64,000 bases of DNA from Pyropia yezoensis (Eukaryota; Rhodophyta; Bangiophyceae; Bangiales; Bangiaceae). The position numbers and the translations under genes were made by a program. Within the stretch, counting starts at the first letter, position 1; every line of letters starts with the position of its first letter. The stretch covers positions 14,375,777 to 14,439,776 of the forward strand of contig CM020619.1 of assembly GCA_009829735.1 (NCBI GenBank), in the 5' to 3' direction. The notes beneath the pieces are model-generated. The model saw only the letters and a list, made by a program, of their open reading frames with translations. It was not told where the DNA came from and ran no database searches. Below are positions 42,435 through 53,130 of the stretch, piece after piece.

Positions 42435-44303
42435 ATGGCGACCCCGGGGGTGGAGACGGACTCTCTCGACGAACGTATGGAGGACTCCTCCCACGGTGCA
42501 GCGCCCGCCGGGACTTCCGGCGGGGGCTCCACGATCGCTCCGGGGGACGGGACTCCCGCGTCACCCGGCTTTGGGTTGACGGCGGGATCTCCCCCGGAGG
42601 CGGGACAAGTTGTCCCGCGTGAGGCCTTGGGGCGGTGGTTTTACCCCGCTTGGCCACTATATGAGGAGGGGTTGACTGTTCTTCGCTGTGGCCGACTTGG
42701 CGCAGCGATGGGTCGGGTATGGGACCGCCTACGGGAGAAGTATCCCCGTAGGGTCGGGTTCCCTGCCGGCTTCAGGACGGACCAGTTTGCCTTCCTGGAC
42801 GACGAGGTGGTCGGAGACGTACAGCGGGCCAAGGCCATGGTGGACCGCGGGGGAGCTATCCCGGGTCCCGGCGACTTGCCGACCTTTACTTGGGACGCGG
42901 TGGCAACTCGCCCCCCGTACCTTCTCGAGGCCGATCCGCACACTCATCACCTTGATGTGCGGATGGAGAAGGACTTCCGGCGAGGTCCCTACTTGGTGAC
43001 CTCGGCTCAACTTGAGTTTCCTCAGCAGTCTGCTGCCAGTAAGGAGCAGCACTATCCGAAGAAGCCCGAGTGGTGGCCTCAAGTTGAGGTCCCCTACGGG
43101 TTCCCGGCGTTGCTGCCACGGTTGCTTGACCACTTCGGCTCCGTCATGTTGACGGCTGGCCCTGATCACCTGGTGTGGGCCATGTTGGCCACCCAGTGGC
43201 TCCTCGAGGTCATGTCGACCTGGGTGTATTGTGTTCAGCGGCGGGGGATGCTCTGGCATCTCCCCCTCCGGCTTATCCAAGGTTTGGAACAGCTCACTCC
43301 TCAGCTAGTTGCTGAGGGGTGCTCATCAGGACAACTCACTCTACTTGAGGAGATGCTCCGCCTCCACAAGTTTATCGAGTGGGAGAGCATCGAGCACAAG
43401 TTGCGCCGCCCCACTCGTGGGCCCAAGGACGATGGCGCACTTCGCCAGTTCGTATGGGTCGCTCGTGAAATTCACGACGGCCGTGTGGTCCTACGAGAGG
43501 GGTTGGGCATCGGGGACTACCCGTATGCCCCGGGGGTGGATCGCCACACTGCGCCACCCCCGGACAAGGCCATAGTTATGGCCGTGCCCTCACATGATGA
43601 CCATATGACTCAACCCACTGCGGAGGCCCCAAGTCGGGGTCGCAGTTACACCCGGGTCCCGCCACCTCGGCGTGCCCCTCCGCTTCCTCCTGTCCCCTAC
43701 CAGCCGCACGGGGACATCCTGATTAGCGTGGCCGTTGAGTCGTCCACCCCGGTGTCCCCCAACTTGGGGGCCACCCTCCTGACGGTATACCCCAAGTTGG
43801 TGTTACCGCCCACGCCTCTATCCTCAGAGATGATGATCACCACGTTGGTGCGCACCATTTCCTGGTTGGCCGCGTCGACCGCAACCCTCCAAACTTTCGA
43901 GACTCCTGAACGTGAGGAGCGCGTTCGTACTGCAGTGGCGACCGCGAGTTGCGCGTCGGTGGCGGAGTTTATGACGGCCGAGTTGGCTCGCATTGGGGCT
44001 ATTATGCCCCAGCCAGCCCCACTTGGGCGTGGCAAACGTCGTGCGAGCCGGGCATACTCGCCTCCTCGCCGTCGTCGCCGACGCTCGCGGCGCTCTCCCT
44101 CCGTGTCCGAAGACGAGTTGTCTTACTCCGTCTCGGAGTCCTCGACTCCGTCAGAGTCGGAGTCGGTCCGGCGTCTGCGTCGCCAACTTGCGCGCAAGAC
44201 TAAGCAGAAGAGCAGCCGCGGTCGTCGCCACTTGCGCGACCGTGAGGGGCGCGACGGGTCCGACTCGGAGCCGCCGGCCCCTCCGACTGGTGGGGAGCGC
44301 TAG
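42435..44303 (+). CDS. Antisense ORF of element B, unknown protein with an RS-rich tail
   Basis: 622 codons, uninterrupted, on the strand opposite to gag-pol, between the 3' LTR and the end of pol. The frame is open upstream to 42243, but the first ATG in good position is 42435 (MATPGVETDSLDERMEDSS). The N-terminal 80 residues are Gly/Pro/Ser-rich. The middle (about residues 90-400) is balanced and helix-like, with several Trp residues (GRWFYPAWPLYEEGLTVL, HLVWAMLATQWLLEVMSTW). A Pro-rich linker follows. The last 80 residues are Arg/Ser-rich (RRRRRRSRRSPSVSEDELS, then SESSTPSESESVRRLRRQ), like nucleic-acid-binding or nuclear SR tails. It ends 187 bp from the end of pol, so the two units converge. 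Antisense ORFs in this position are known in some plant Ty3/gypsy groups; I do not recognise this protein. Confidence 0.75.
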   Translation: MATPGVETDSLDERMEDSSHGAAPAGTSGGGSTIAPGDGTPASPGFGLTAGSPPEAGQVVPREALGRWFYPAWPLYEEGLTVLRCGRLGAAMGRVWDRLREKYPRRVGFPAGFRTDQFAFLDDEVVGDVQRAKAMVDRGGAIPGPGDLPTFTWDAVATRPPYLLEADPHTHHLDVRMEKDFRRGPYLVTSAQLEFPQQSAASKEQHYPKKPEWWPQVEVPYGFPALLPRLLDHFGSVMLTAGPDHLVWAMLATQWLLEVMSTWVYCVQRRGMLWHLPLRLIQGLEQLTPQLVAEGCSSGQLTLLEEMLRLHKFIEWESIEHKLRRPTRGPKDDGALRQFVWVAREIHDGRVVLREGLGIGDYPYAPGVDRHTAPPPDKAIVMAVPSHDDHMTQPTAEAPSRGRSYTRVPPPRRAPPLPPVPYQPHGDILISVAVESSTPVSPNLGATLLTVYPKLVLPPTPLSSEMMITTLVRTISWLAASTATLQTFETPEREERVRTAVATASCASVAEFMTAELARIGAIMPQPAPLGRGKRRASRAYSPPRRRRRRSRRSPSVSEDELSYSVSESSTPSESESVRRLRRQLARKTKQKSSRGRRHLRDREGRDGSDSEPPAPPTGGER

Positions 44304-44489
44304 CGCCGGGGGTCTCGCCGCTCGCCTCCGCGTGAGGGCGAGGGCCGTGGGGTTGGAGGGTCTAGCATGCATGCCTAGTTGGCAGCTGCCTTTGTTGTGA
44401 GAGTGTGAGGGTTAAGGCTTTAGTTGAAAGCCACTCTGCGTACCACTTCGACTTGAAGCACTCTCTTGGCACTGTTACTCAGCCTTCCC

Positions 44490-47400
44490 TCACATTGAGG
44501 GAGGGCTGTTAGGGTCTATCTCATTCCGGGCACAGTATGCCCGGACCTTCTCAGCGGGAAGGTCCTCCACATATTCCCACGTATCATCCTTGGCTTTGTA
44601 GCCGAACCAACGCACCCTCAACATGAGGCGGTCAGTGTCCTCATCCCAGCCGTGGTCGATGAACTTATCAAACACGTACTCCTGCGGGCCCTGTTTGGCC
44701 GCAGGTAGTGAGGGGAGGCGCCACGCTTCCAACGCACGCGCCCAAGCTGGGTCGCCTGCAGGCGGTGGTGCAACTTTGACCACGTCCTGTCCGTTCACTG
44801 TACGGACCCCATCGTCACTTTCGATGGTGAAGCGCCGCCCATCAGTACGAAGGACCTGGTACGGCCCCTTCGTCTGGAATACCAACTTACCCCCAGTTGG
44901 GGTGTGTGAGTGAGCCAGTACCCAGTCACCCTGCTCGGGGACATGCTTGGCGTTGCGCATCTTTTTGTCAAAGGTACGCTTGTAGCGCTTTTGTGCTTGG
45001 TCCATCTCAGCCATGACTTTAGGGATGAAGTTTTCAAGCCTAGCAGCGAACTCCGCCTTACTCTCAGTAGGAGTAGGCGTCCTGCCACCATCCTCCCTAG
45101 TTGGGAGCGGCCGCCGCACGGCAATAGACCGCACGCGACGGGGGGTCACAAAAGCGAGGGGTACTTCCCCGGTAGATGAGTGAACCTGCGAATTGTAGGC
45201 AGTGGTAAGAATAGAAATGTATTGGTCCCACGTTTTCACGTGCTCACTCACGTAGTGGCGCAGCTGCCGAACAATAGTTTTGTTGAAGCGCTCCACCTGC
45301 CCATTAGTTTGTGGGTGGTAGGGGGTGGCATAGTTTGCCTTAACCCCCAACATATCCAGACCTCCCTGAAACAGTACAGACGCAAGTTGCGGTCCATTGT
45401 CCGATAGTGTACTATCCGGAATGCCATACGCGGCAACCCAGTGATCTAGGAAGGCTGACACGACCGACATGGCCGTGATCTCTGCCAGTGGGATCGCTCG
45501 CGTAAGTTTCGTGAAGCGGTCACAGATAACCAGGAGGTACTGGTTGCCCTCCTCGGTCACTGGCAGTGGCCCAAGGATGTCCATCGCCAACGCGGCAAAG
45601 GGCTCCTTGGCCGGGAACAATAGCATAGCCGTAGTAGGCCGCCGTTCCATCAGACGGTTCTGTGCACAACTTGTGCAGGCAGCCACCCAACTGTAGATGT
45701 CCACCACCATGGACGGCCAGTAGTACCTGGTCCTGAGGGTCTGGTACAGTTTACTAGACCCCAGGTGTCCACCTGTGGGAGCGTTATGCTCCCTCTCAAG
45801 GATACTGTCCTTGAGGGATGCGGGGACGACAAGTTGTTCGGTCCCCTGGAATACCCCCCTCCTCATGAGGAGGCCATCGTCTCCCAGAAAGAACCGCGTC
45901 TCCGCCACTGTATCCAGTGTATCCCTCTGCGACTTGCAGAAGGGATCCTCGGCCTGGGCCTTCACCACCTCGTCCAGGGACAGGGGCAAGTACTTCTTGT
46001 TCCCTGGCGCCTCGGGGTTCAACGCCTGACCCGAGCGCGTGACTACCCCCACGATGGGGATGTCCTCATCGATTGGGATAGTGTCCAGCTCCTCGGTAGG
46101 TACCCGAGAGAGGCCGTCGGCAAGGGCATGTTGCCTGCCAGGTCGGTACTCAATATCAAAGTTGAAGGGTGCCAGTCGCACCCTCCACCGGTTGAGACGA
46201 GTGTTCGTACAGTCCGTCTTGAAGATGAACTGCAACGCGCGGTGGTCACAGCGGATGAGGAACTTCCCACCCTCTAGGTAGTGACGAAGTGACGTCACCG
46301 CCCACACCACTGCGAGTCCTTCCAACTCGGTGACTCCGTAGTTCATCTCGGCCGAATTCAGCCCCTTGCTGAAGTATCCCACCGGCAAGTACTCCTTGTC
46401 CGGCTGCTGCTGAAGCAACACACAACCAAGTTGGTCGTAGCTAGCGTCCACATCCAGGATGTAGAGGCCTCCCAACCTGGGAATAGCCAGGATAGGGGGC
46501 TTCAGCAGAAGGTACCGAAAAGTCTCAAAGGATTCCTGCTCCACCCGACTTGGGGGAGGCAGGTTCTTCGGTAGCGTTGAGCTCACTAACTCATTCAACG
46601 GTTTCGCCACCTTGGCGAAGCACTTGGTGAAACGTCGGTACACGTTACACATCCCGAGGAAGCTCCTCATCTGGGTCTGGGTCCGAGGGTACTGAGCCTT
46701 ACGGATGGCCCTCAAGTTCTTCTCGTTGACACTGAGACGCCCCGGACGGACAACATGTCCCAAGTATTCCACCTCTTGAGTGAAGAGGTGGCACTTACTC
46801 GCCTTCAGTGACACACCGGCGTCAGCAAGTAGCTTGAACACCTGGCCAAGATGGCCAATGTGTTCCTCCGGACTTCGGGAGAACACAATGATATCGTCTA
46901 GGTACACGAGACAGATCTGCCACCGTACTCCGGCCAGAATCATGTCCATAGCGCGCTGGAAAGTTGCCGGCGCGTTACACAGGCCAAACGGTAGACGCTT
47001 GCACTGGTAGGTACCCCAGTGACAGGTAAAGGTAGTTTTATGCCTGTCCTCCGGGGCAATGGGAATTTGCCATTACCCCGCGTTACAGTCCAGGGTAGAG
47101 AACACGTTCGCCTCCCCCAGGGAGTCCAGACAGTCGTCCATCCTAGGTAGGGGATAACTGTCCTTCACCGTGCTCTCGTTGAGCTTACGGTAGTCGATAC
47201 AGAACCGGGGGGTCCCATCAACTTTGGGGACGATAACCACCGGACTCGCCCACTCGGCGTTACTGGCCTCGATCACATCAAGGGCCTCCATGCGAGCAAC
47301 TTGCTCCTTAACGAGGGCCTTTGAACGGGGTCCTCCCCTATACGGTTGTTGGCGTATAGGGGGTGCACCGGGCTTCAACTCGATCCGGTGTTGGGTGGCT

Positions 47401-48473
47401 CTCATGAGTCCCAATTGACCATCCCACAACTTGTGATATTGGTCCAAGAGGAGTTCAACTTGAACCCTCAACCTGGGTGGGACACCCTCCATGTTGACAT
47501 GGGGCCGAGGAGAGGCGGCCGACTTGGCTTGATGCTTCTCCTTTCCGGACTTCGGGTCGCTACTTGCGCCCGCGTTGAGGGTGACCGCTACTACCGGTCC
47601 CTCGTGTTGGTCGATATAGCCGAACTTGGCTCCCGACTTGAAGTACTTGGGCGACGAGCTCAGGTTCATCACCTGGATCCTCCACGGGACTCCGGCTTTG
47701 GAGTCCATCGTGCCAAGGGCAACATGCACTTGGTGCTTGCGAGCAAGACGGGGGTAAGGGTGCACCAACCCGTTCCCCGTATAATCAGTTACAACGTCAA
47801 CGTGCGCCACCGAGTTGGGGGGCAACGTGACTTTACGGGCTAGACGCAGGGTAGCAGTAAACCCTTCCCACACAGATCAAACAGGCTTCGACTGTGAGAC
47901 TGTCACAGGAGCCACAGACTTTCCCTTACCAAGGATGGGGATGGTTTCCCCATTCATCAACCTGACCCAATACTCAGGGCCACAAATCAAAGGCACTTGT
48001 GTAACAACACAGGGGGTACCCAGAAGCAGGGGTACCGATATATTCCCAACTACTCCATAGGTCACGTCGACCTCATGGGTCCCCAACCTAGTTGGTAGGG
48101 TCACGGCACCAACGATGGGAAGTACCCCACCATTGATATCGATCAGATGGTCAGCTTTAGACTTCCAGCGTTGGAGCTTCATCTCCTTTGGTAATAGCGA
48201 CTTGCGTATCAAGGAGGCTCCTGACCCGGTATCAAGTACGATACGGGCACAGCAGGCGCGGCCGAGGGCAAGTTGCACCCGTCCAGCCACCTGGAAGTTC
48301 TCACCCGTCAGCACCGCGATGACCTGACGTGCGTTTACGTTCTTGGGGAGTCCTACTCGAGGTGGGCGGACTCCCTTAGGTCGCCGCAGTATCCGGCACG
48401 GTTGGTTCGTCCTCTTGACCCACTTGGCCGCGGCTGCCGTTGTGAGCTTCGGACGACCAGCTCCAACGGTCAT
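44490..48473 (-). CDS. pol: pol region of element B (protease, RT, RNase H, integrase, chromodomain)
   Basis: Reading down the minus strand: aspartic protease (VLDTGSGASLIRKSL), reverse transcriptase (SPVVIVPKVDGTPRFCIDYR, then [11 protein letters not shown]), RNase H (DVDASYDQLGCVLLQQQ; TELEGLAVVWAV), and integrase with the HHCC finger (GGHLGSSKLYQTLR..., CTSCAQNR). The integrase core acidic residues follow (MDILGPLP; SDNGPQ; HPQTNGQVERFNK). A C-terminal chromodomain (LMLRVRWFGYKAKDDTWEYV) marks the element as a chromovirus, a group that uses this domain to target chromatin. The protease start codon overlaps the gag stop by four bases, a gag-pol arrangement compatible with coupled or recoded expression. 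Treated as a fossil with about two breaks. Confidence 0.85.
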
Positions 48474-50416
48474 TCGTTTCCCGCCGACTTGGCGTCCGAA
48501 TCTGAGGACGAAGGGGAAGACGACCAGTCCGAGGACGACGTGTCCGCCCCCTCCGCCGAGGGTGTGGCGACCGCCACCACCGGTCGAGACCCACCCTCGC
48601 GGCGTGAACGTACTTCGTTCGTAGCCGACTTCTTACTCGCATTCCTAACAAGTTGTTGGATGCGTTTACTCAACTTGGGGCAATCATATGCCCAGTGTCC
48701 ATCGGAGTTGCAGTTCCAACACCGATTGTCAGTTCCCGGAGGGGTCTTCCCAACTGGGGAAGACGAAGAGATACCCTGGGAAGTTCCCACGGCAGCTACC
48801 ACCCCCTCCTTGCGGATTCGGCGTGCCTCTCTCAACTCTCTGGCCTGGCGCGCCTCCTCCCGTTCCTTGGCCAACTCGGCTTGACGCTCCTGGCGTTGTT
48901 CCTCCCGTAACTTGCGGTAGGCCTCGCCTCTGCGGTAGGCGAACCTAGCCAACTCGGCCAGGGTCGCCCGGGCAGTGTTATGCTCCCGGGTCTCCATCCG
49001 GACTGACCAATGGAGTCCCTCCAGAATCCGACTCTTCACCACAGCTTGTGGATGAAGAAACCCACAAAGATTGTTGAGCTTACGGACTCGCTCCGCAAAG
49101 GACAACTCGTCCTCCGCCTCTTCCTGATGGGCTTTCGTAAACTCCTGGAATTGAGAAGCCAACGCCGCTTCATCAACCATGGCCCTCAACAACCAGTTGA
49201 CGAGCTCCAAATAGGACGTCACCTCACCAGCGCCTCCACTTGAGGAGCTGGGCATGACGGGCATAAGTTCTGTCCGCAGGTCTCCCTTCGTAAACTCCTG
49301 TAGCATGTAGAAAGCCATGCCTTCACTTATGGCATTGTCGTCACAGGCTTTTGTGAAACGGCGTAGGAACTCAAAGACACGGAGGGGGGGAGTTCCATCC
49401 CACTCCGCTTTGTGCCCAAAAGAGTGAAGTGCATTCTTCTTGGCACGGCCCATGGCTTGGGCCTGGTCAGGACCATACGCCACCGACCTATTGTGGAGGG
49501 CGTAGGTCTCACAATCAAAGATCCTCTGGTAGACCGGGTTGGCTACCTGGATCTTGGGCGGCACCTCACGTTGAGGGAAAAGCCGCTGTGGCACTGGGGC
49601 AAGTTCACCCTCAGTGTTCATAGTCTGGCGCGGCGCGCTTGGTGTAGCCGCCGGCGTTTCCGGGGGGAACTCCCCCATGAAGGGCGTACGCCCCACCGAG
49701 TATGGTGTGGCTCCCTCGTTGGGAGTCACAGGTGTCGCCCCCTGTTCGGGGCGACCCGAGATAGGCGTGAGGAGGGATTCCCCCTGCGCCTGCGGGCTCG
49801 AAAGCCCCGATCCGGTCTGGACACTAAGGCCATCTGGCAAACTCGCCACAATCTGATTCAGAATAGTATTCGTCATCGTGACCACCAGGTCCGGCAAAGT
49901 CTGCCGCAACACATTGGTCGCCTCCCGACGGACAGTTTCCGCGAGGAGTGGATTGACGACTCCAGTTGAGTCTCGGTCCGCCTCCGGGAGTCCACCTGAG
50001 GGGTAACCACGTTCCTCAGGGGTCTCAACCGGGGGCATGGGCGCGAGCCCATCGCCGACCAACGGAGGTCCGCCGTCCCCCGAAAGCCTAGTTGGCGACG
50101 GCTCCAAGCCGAAGTTGGCTCCAACCCGAGTGGAACCCGCGGGGACAGTCCTCACCCCTTGGGACGTTCCCGTTGAGTGTACCACACGGCGGCCAGACTT
50201 CGGCCCACCCACATCAGGAGTCTCACCCGAGCGAACTCCCGACTGAGTCGGGGTGGCCTGTTGCCCGCCCGCACTTCCAGTCCTGCTGGCTTGTGGGACC
50301 TCTAGTCCCTCTGCGACCCCAGGTAAACCCACCTGTGTCTCACCAGTATTCAAAGGCACTGAAGTACGTGCGTCACCCGTGTACTCCCCGGACGACGGGG
50401 GGTCCGAGCTAGCCAT
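48470..50416 (-). CDS. gag: gag of element B
   Basis: 648 codons in one open frame from the ATG at 50416. The N-terminal half is Pro/Thr/Gly-rich. A capsid-like region (about 49600-48900) contains YMLQEFTKGDLRTELM, followed by a charged coiled-coil-like stretch (EEQRQERQAELAKEREEARQ) and one CCHC zinc knuckle (CWNCNSDGHWAYDC). The tail is acidic and Ser-rich. The corresponding region of element A is clearly related. Confidence 0.85.
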   Translation of the reverse strand: MASSDPPSSGEYTGDARTSVPLNTGETQVGLPGVAEGLEVPQASRTGSAGGQQATPTQSGVRSGETPDVGGPKSGRRVVHSTGTSQGVRTVPAGSTRVGANFGLEPSPTRLSGDGGPPLVGDGLAPMPPVETPEERGYPSGGLPEADRDSTGVVNPLLAETVRREATNVLRQTLPDLVVTMTNTILNQIVASLPDGLSVQTGSGLSSPQAQGESLLTPISGRPEQGATPVTPNEGATPYSVGRTPFMGEFPPETPAATPSAPRQTMNTEGELAPVPQRLFPQREVPPKIQVANPVYQRIFDCETYALHNRSVAYGPDQAQAMGRAKKNALHSFGHKAEWDGTPPLRVFEFLRRFTKACDDNAISEGMAFYMLQEFTKGDLRTELMPVMPSSSSGGAGEVTSYLELVNWLLRAMVDEAALASQFQEFTKAHQEEAEDELSFAERVRKLNNLCGFLHPQAVVKSRILEGLHWSVRMETREHNTARATLAELARFAYRRGEAYRKLREEQRQERQAELAKEREEARQARELREARRIRKEGVVAAVGTSQGISSSSPVGKTPPGTDNRCWNCNSDGHWAYDCPKLSKRIQQLVRNASKKSATNEVRSRREGGSRPVVAVATPSAEGADTSSSDWSSSPSSSDSDAKSAGNE

Positions 50417-50535
50417 GTTGGCTGACGATCCGTATGACACGGTCCAAGTCCACGGTTCCTCTGAGACAGAGAGCCCCCTACGCCCGGGTGCACCCGAAGG
50501 TAAAGTTTACCTCTGTCCCCTGCTGCTCCACCAAA

Positions 50536-51004
50536 TGTAGCAAAAACCACTTACACACACGGCACCCAAGTTGGGGCGGTGTACAAGGGCTGCCTCCCGT
50601 GTCGGGGGAACCGGAAGAAGTGCAAGTCGCACACACTCTGTCCCTGTTGTGGGGCAAACCCCCCACTGACAAACAAGAGGATGGTGTGTGGTCCAACAGT
50701 TTCTTGGTCGGGACGGGGACGCAGGGCCAAGCCCCGCTGTCCCTCCCCTTATCCCCCCAGGGTCCCCTCAGAATCTCGCCACTCAGAATCTCCCACCCCA
50801 GCACCTGCCCACCGGGCCACACGAAAATTCAAGACGATAAATGCAGAAAACCCTCAAATCCAAGTTGGATTTACTACTAAGCTAACTATCCCAAGCTTAC
50901 GGAATACGGACCCAAATGCAGGGGGAGGAACGGATCAGGCTAGTGGCCTGCCGCCCCTTGCATGGCACGTGTTGCCCCCGTACCTGGGGGTCAATACTGC
51001 CACA
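50536..51004 (-). repeat. 5' LTR of element B
   Basis: 469 bp with TG...CA-type ends (TGTGGCAG...GCTACA in element orientation). See element B for comparison with the 3' LTR. Confidence 0.9.
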
Positions 51005-52605
51005 CCCGCCACCGGACTGTCCGACATCTGGCCGCTGTTCGCGCAAGCAACCACCTGCTCGACCATGTCGTCCAAGATGTTCGCATACGTGCCCAGCACC
51101 AAGGAAGACCCGACGCCCTCGACCTGCACCGGAAGACGGCCCAGCTGGTGCTCGATCATGTCCACGTCGTACTGGTCCCTCGCCGGACCACCTTGAGTCA
51201 GGTACCAGTCGGGAACCCGAAAGCGGAAGAGGCGCAGAGTCGGCGCCGGAATTTCAAACCGAACCGAAGATGCCACCCCCGGATGGCGAGCAACGACGCC
51301 GAAAAAAAGAGTACCCAACTCAAGGGTGGGCACCGAGCCGCCACCATCCGTGGAAGTTGCCCGAGGAGGAACAGCCGGAGTAGTAGTCGACCGGATGATG
51401 ATGCCGGGAGCAACGCCAAGAGCCGCAGCAGGCAAGCGCGGTGCCGGAGGAGCCTGGAGCACCGGTGCAGGTTGAGCCGGGCGCACACGCGCCGGAGACG
51501 GCGAAGGCGAAGCAACTGGTGCTACAGGAGCAACCGGAGGATCTTGAGCAGCTGCAGACGCCCGACAACCCGCCGCAGCCGATCTTGAATCTTGTACCGG
51601 CCGCCCAGACGGCAGCAGGTCCAGAGCGGCCGGCATTAGGAGACCTTATGGCTGCGGCCACGCCAGCAGCGGCGTTGCCAGCTGCACCTTGGCTCGAGAA
51701 GTCAGGTAGACCACCTGCACCCAACCCGAGCAATCCCGACGCGGCTATTCTGGTCCGCAATCAGGTTCAAGAAGGTCCAGTCATGTACCGGGAGTAGACG
51801 CCGGAAGTCGATCATCGCCTGGAAGAGCTCCTTGTACTCCTCATCCTGGCTGCACAAGAATTCGACGGTCAGCTTTGTAACAGTACCGACCCCCAGGTAC
51901 GGGGGCAACACATGCCATGCAAGGGGCGGCAGGCCACTAGCCTGATCCGTTCCTCCCCCTGCATTTGGGTCCGTATTCCGTAAGTTTGGGATAGTTAGCT
52001 TAGTAGTAAATCCAACTTGGATTTGAGGGTTTTCTGCATTTATCGTCTTGAATTTTCGTGTGGCCCGGTGGGCAGGTGCTGGGGTGGGAGATTCTGAGTG
52101 GCGAGATTCTGAGGGGACCCTGGGGGGATAAGGGGAGGGACAGCGGGGCTTGGCCCTGCGTCCCCGTCCCGACCAAGAAACTGTTGGACCACACACCATC
52201 CTCTTGTTTGTCAGTGGGGGGTTTGCCCCACAACAGGGACAGAGTGTGTGCGACTTGCACTTCTTCCGGTTCCCCCGACACGGGAGGCAGCCCTTGTACA
52301 CCGCCCCAACTTGGGTGCCGTGTGTGTAAGTGGTTCTTGCCACAAGCTTGTCGACAATCCAAACCGTCAATAGGTCCGAGAAGAGCCAGAGCCGGTTAGC
52401 CACCAAGACCTCGTGAAGCCAGTGGTTGGCCGCCAAGACCGTGATCTCGGAGGTGTACATCATGTACGGGATGGAGTGAAGGAAGCCCTTGATTGACGCC
52501 TGGGTCAGGGCGTCCAGAAGGTACCAGATGAAGGGGATGCTGGATGGAGCGAACCCGACCGGGAAGTCGCTCGCATGGAGGCCCTGGATGTGATTTAAGC
52601 CTGTA
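51005..52605 (-). other. Antisense-frame remnants of element C
   Basis: On both sides of element B and of the solo LTR (also at about 41355-41622) the minus strand holds protein-like frames antisense to C's gag-pol: Pro/Ala-rich and acidic-hydrophobic segments such as LGTYANILDDMVEQVVACAN and AMIDFRRLLPVHDWTFLNLI, and further out LLDALTQASIKGFLHSI. Their place matches the antisense ORF of element B. Resemblance to B's product in composition and layout is visible, but sequence similarity is weak by eye. Broken by insertions; fossil. Confidence 0.5.
51876..52344 (+). repeat. Solo family-1 LTR with perfect AGCTT target duplication
   Basis: 469 bp, TGTAACAG...TTGCCACA, opposite in orientation to element B. 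AGCTT occurs immediately on both sides (51871-51875 and 52345-52349). Very close in sequence to the LTRs of B, so a recent insertion that later lost its internal part by LTR recombination. Confidence 0.92.
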
Positions 52606-53130
52606 ACGCCCAGTTGGCGAGTCCCGTGGTGATTGTCCCCACACCAGATGGGACCCCACGGCTCTGTATCGACTACCGTAAGCTCAACGAGAGCATGGTC
52701 AAGGACAGTTACCCTCTTTCTAGGATGAATGACTGTCTGGACTCGTTGGGGGAGGCAAACGTGTTGTCGACCATAGACTGTAGCGCGGGGTACTGGCAAA
52801 TTCTCATTGCCGCGGAGGACAGGCATTAAATTACCATTACCTGTCACTGTGGCACATACCAATGCAAGCGGTTGCCGTTTGGGCTGTGCAACGCGCCGGC
52901 AACTTTCCAGCGCGCCATGGGCATGACTCTGGCCGGAGTACGGTGGCAGATCTGTCACGTGTACCTAGACGACATCATCGTGTTTCTCCCGAACTCCGGA
53001 AAGACACGTGGACCGTCTTAGTCAGGCGTTCAAGCTCCTCGCTGACGCAGGTGTGTCGTTGAAGGCCAGCAAGTGCCATCTCTCCACTCAAGAGGTGGAA
53101 TACTTGGGACGTCGTCTGCGACCGGCTCAC
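52606..53130 (+). mobile_element. Family-1 reverse-transcriptase fragment, fossil
   Basis: About 525 bp of reverse transcriptase on the plus strand: SPVVIVPTPDGTPRLCIDYR, CLDSLGEANVLSTIDCSAGY, and further on VYLDDIIVF. It resembles the corresponding part of element B closely and is broken (about two breaks). Both ends are abrupt. Strand and family agree with element A, of which it may be a remainder. Confidence 0.75.

Larger units (their letters stand above)
41623..51004 (-). mobile_element. Element B: nearly whole Ty3/gypsy chromovirus (family 1) with an antisense ORF
   Basis: About 9.4 kb, minus strand. Order: 5' LTR 51004-50536; primer-binding-site-like TGGTGGAGCAGCAGGG two bases further in; gag 50416-48470; protease 48473-47877; reverse transcriptase, RNase H, integrase and chromodomain down to 44490; a roughly 2.4-kb 3' region carrying a long frame on the opposite strand; purine tract GAGGAGAGGGGAG; and 3' LTR 42091-41623. 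The two LTRs differ at only about four of 469 positions that I can count, so insertion is recent. Flanking five-base words CCTGC (left) and CCCGC (right) match at four of five positions. It looks nearly whole, with about two breaks in pol. It sits inside the 3' region of element C. Confidence 0.88.
33437..52605 (+). mobile_element. Element C: Ty3/gypsy chromovirus (family 2), interrupted fossil
   Basis: The 5' LTR is at 33437-34008, followed by the same primer-binding-site-like TGGTGGAGCAGCAGGG as in family 1. Gag starts near 34219 and continues to about 36670 (Arg/Ser-rich stretch, capsid region, CCHC knuckle CWLCQEEDHMSYQC). Protease (VDTGAGPSVI near 36903), reverse transcriptase (YLDDIIVF near 38271), RNase H, integrase, and a chromodomain ending near 41200 (RVRWLGFNPADDTW) complete the sense unit. 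Beyond it lie remnants of an antisense frame. Insertions inside C: an LTR-like segment in gag (35191-35881), a solo family-1 LTR in the integrase region (39595-40063), element B (41623-51004) and a solo family-1 LTR (51876-52344). The 3' LTR is not seen; C stops where the RT fragment begins. Broken, about ten breaks besides the insertions; older than B. Confidence 0.8.

Noticed and set aside
51005-51875. Independent host gene on the minus strand
   Set aside because: Position beyond the chromodomain of C and interruption by family-1 insertions fit the antisense frame of element C better.
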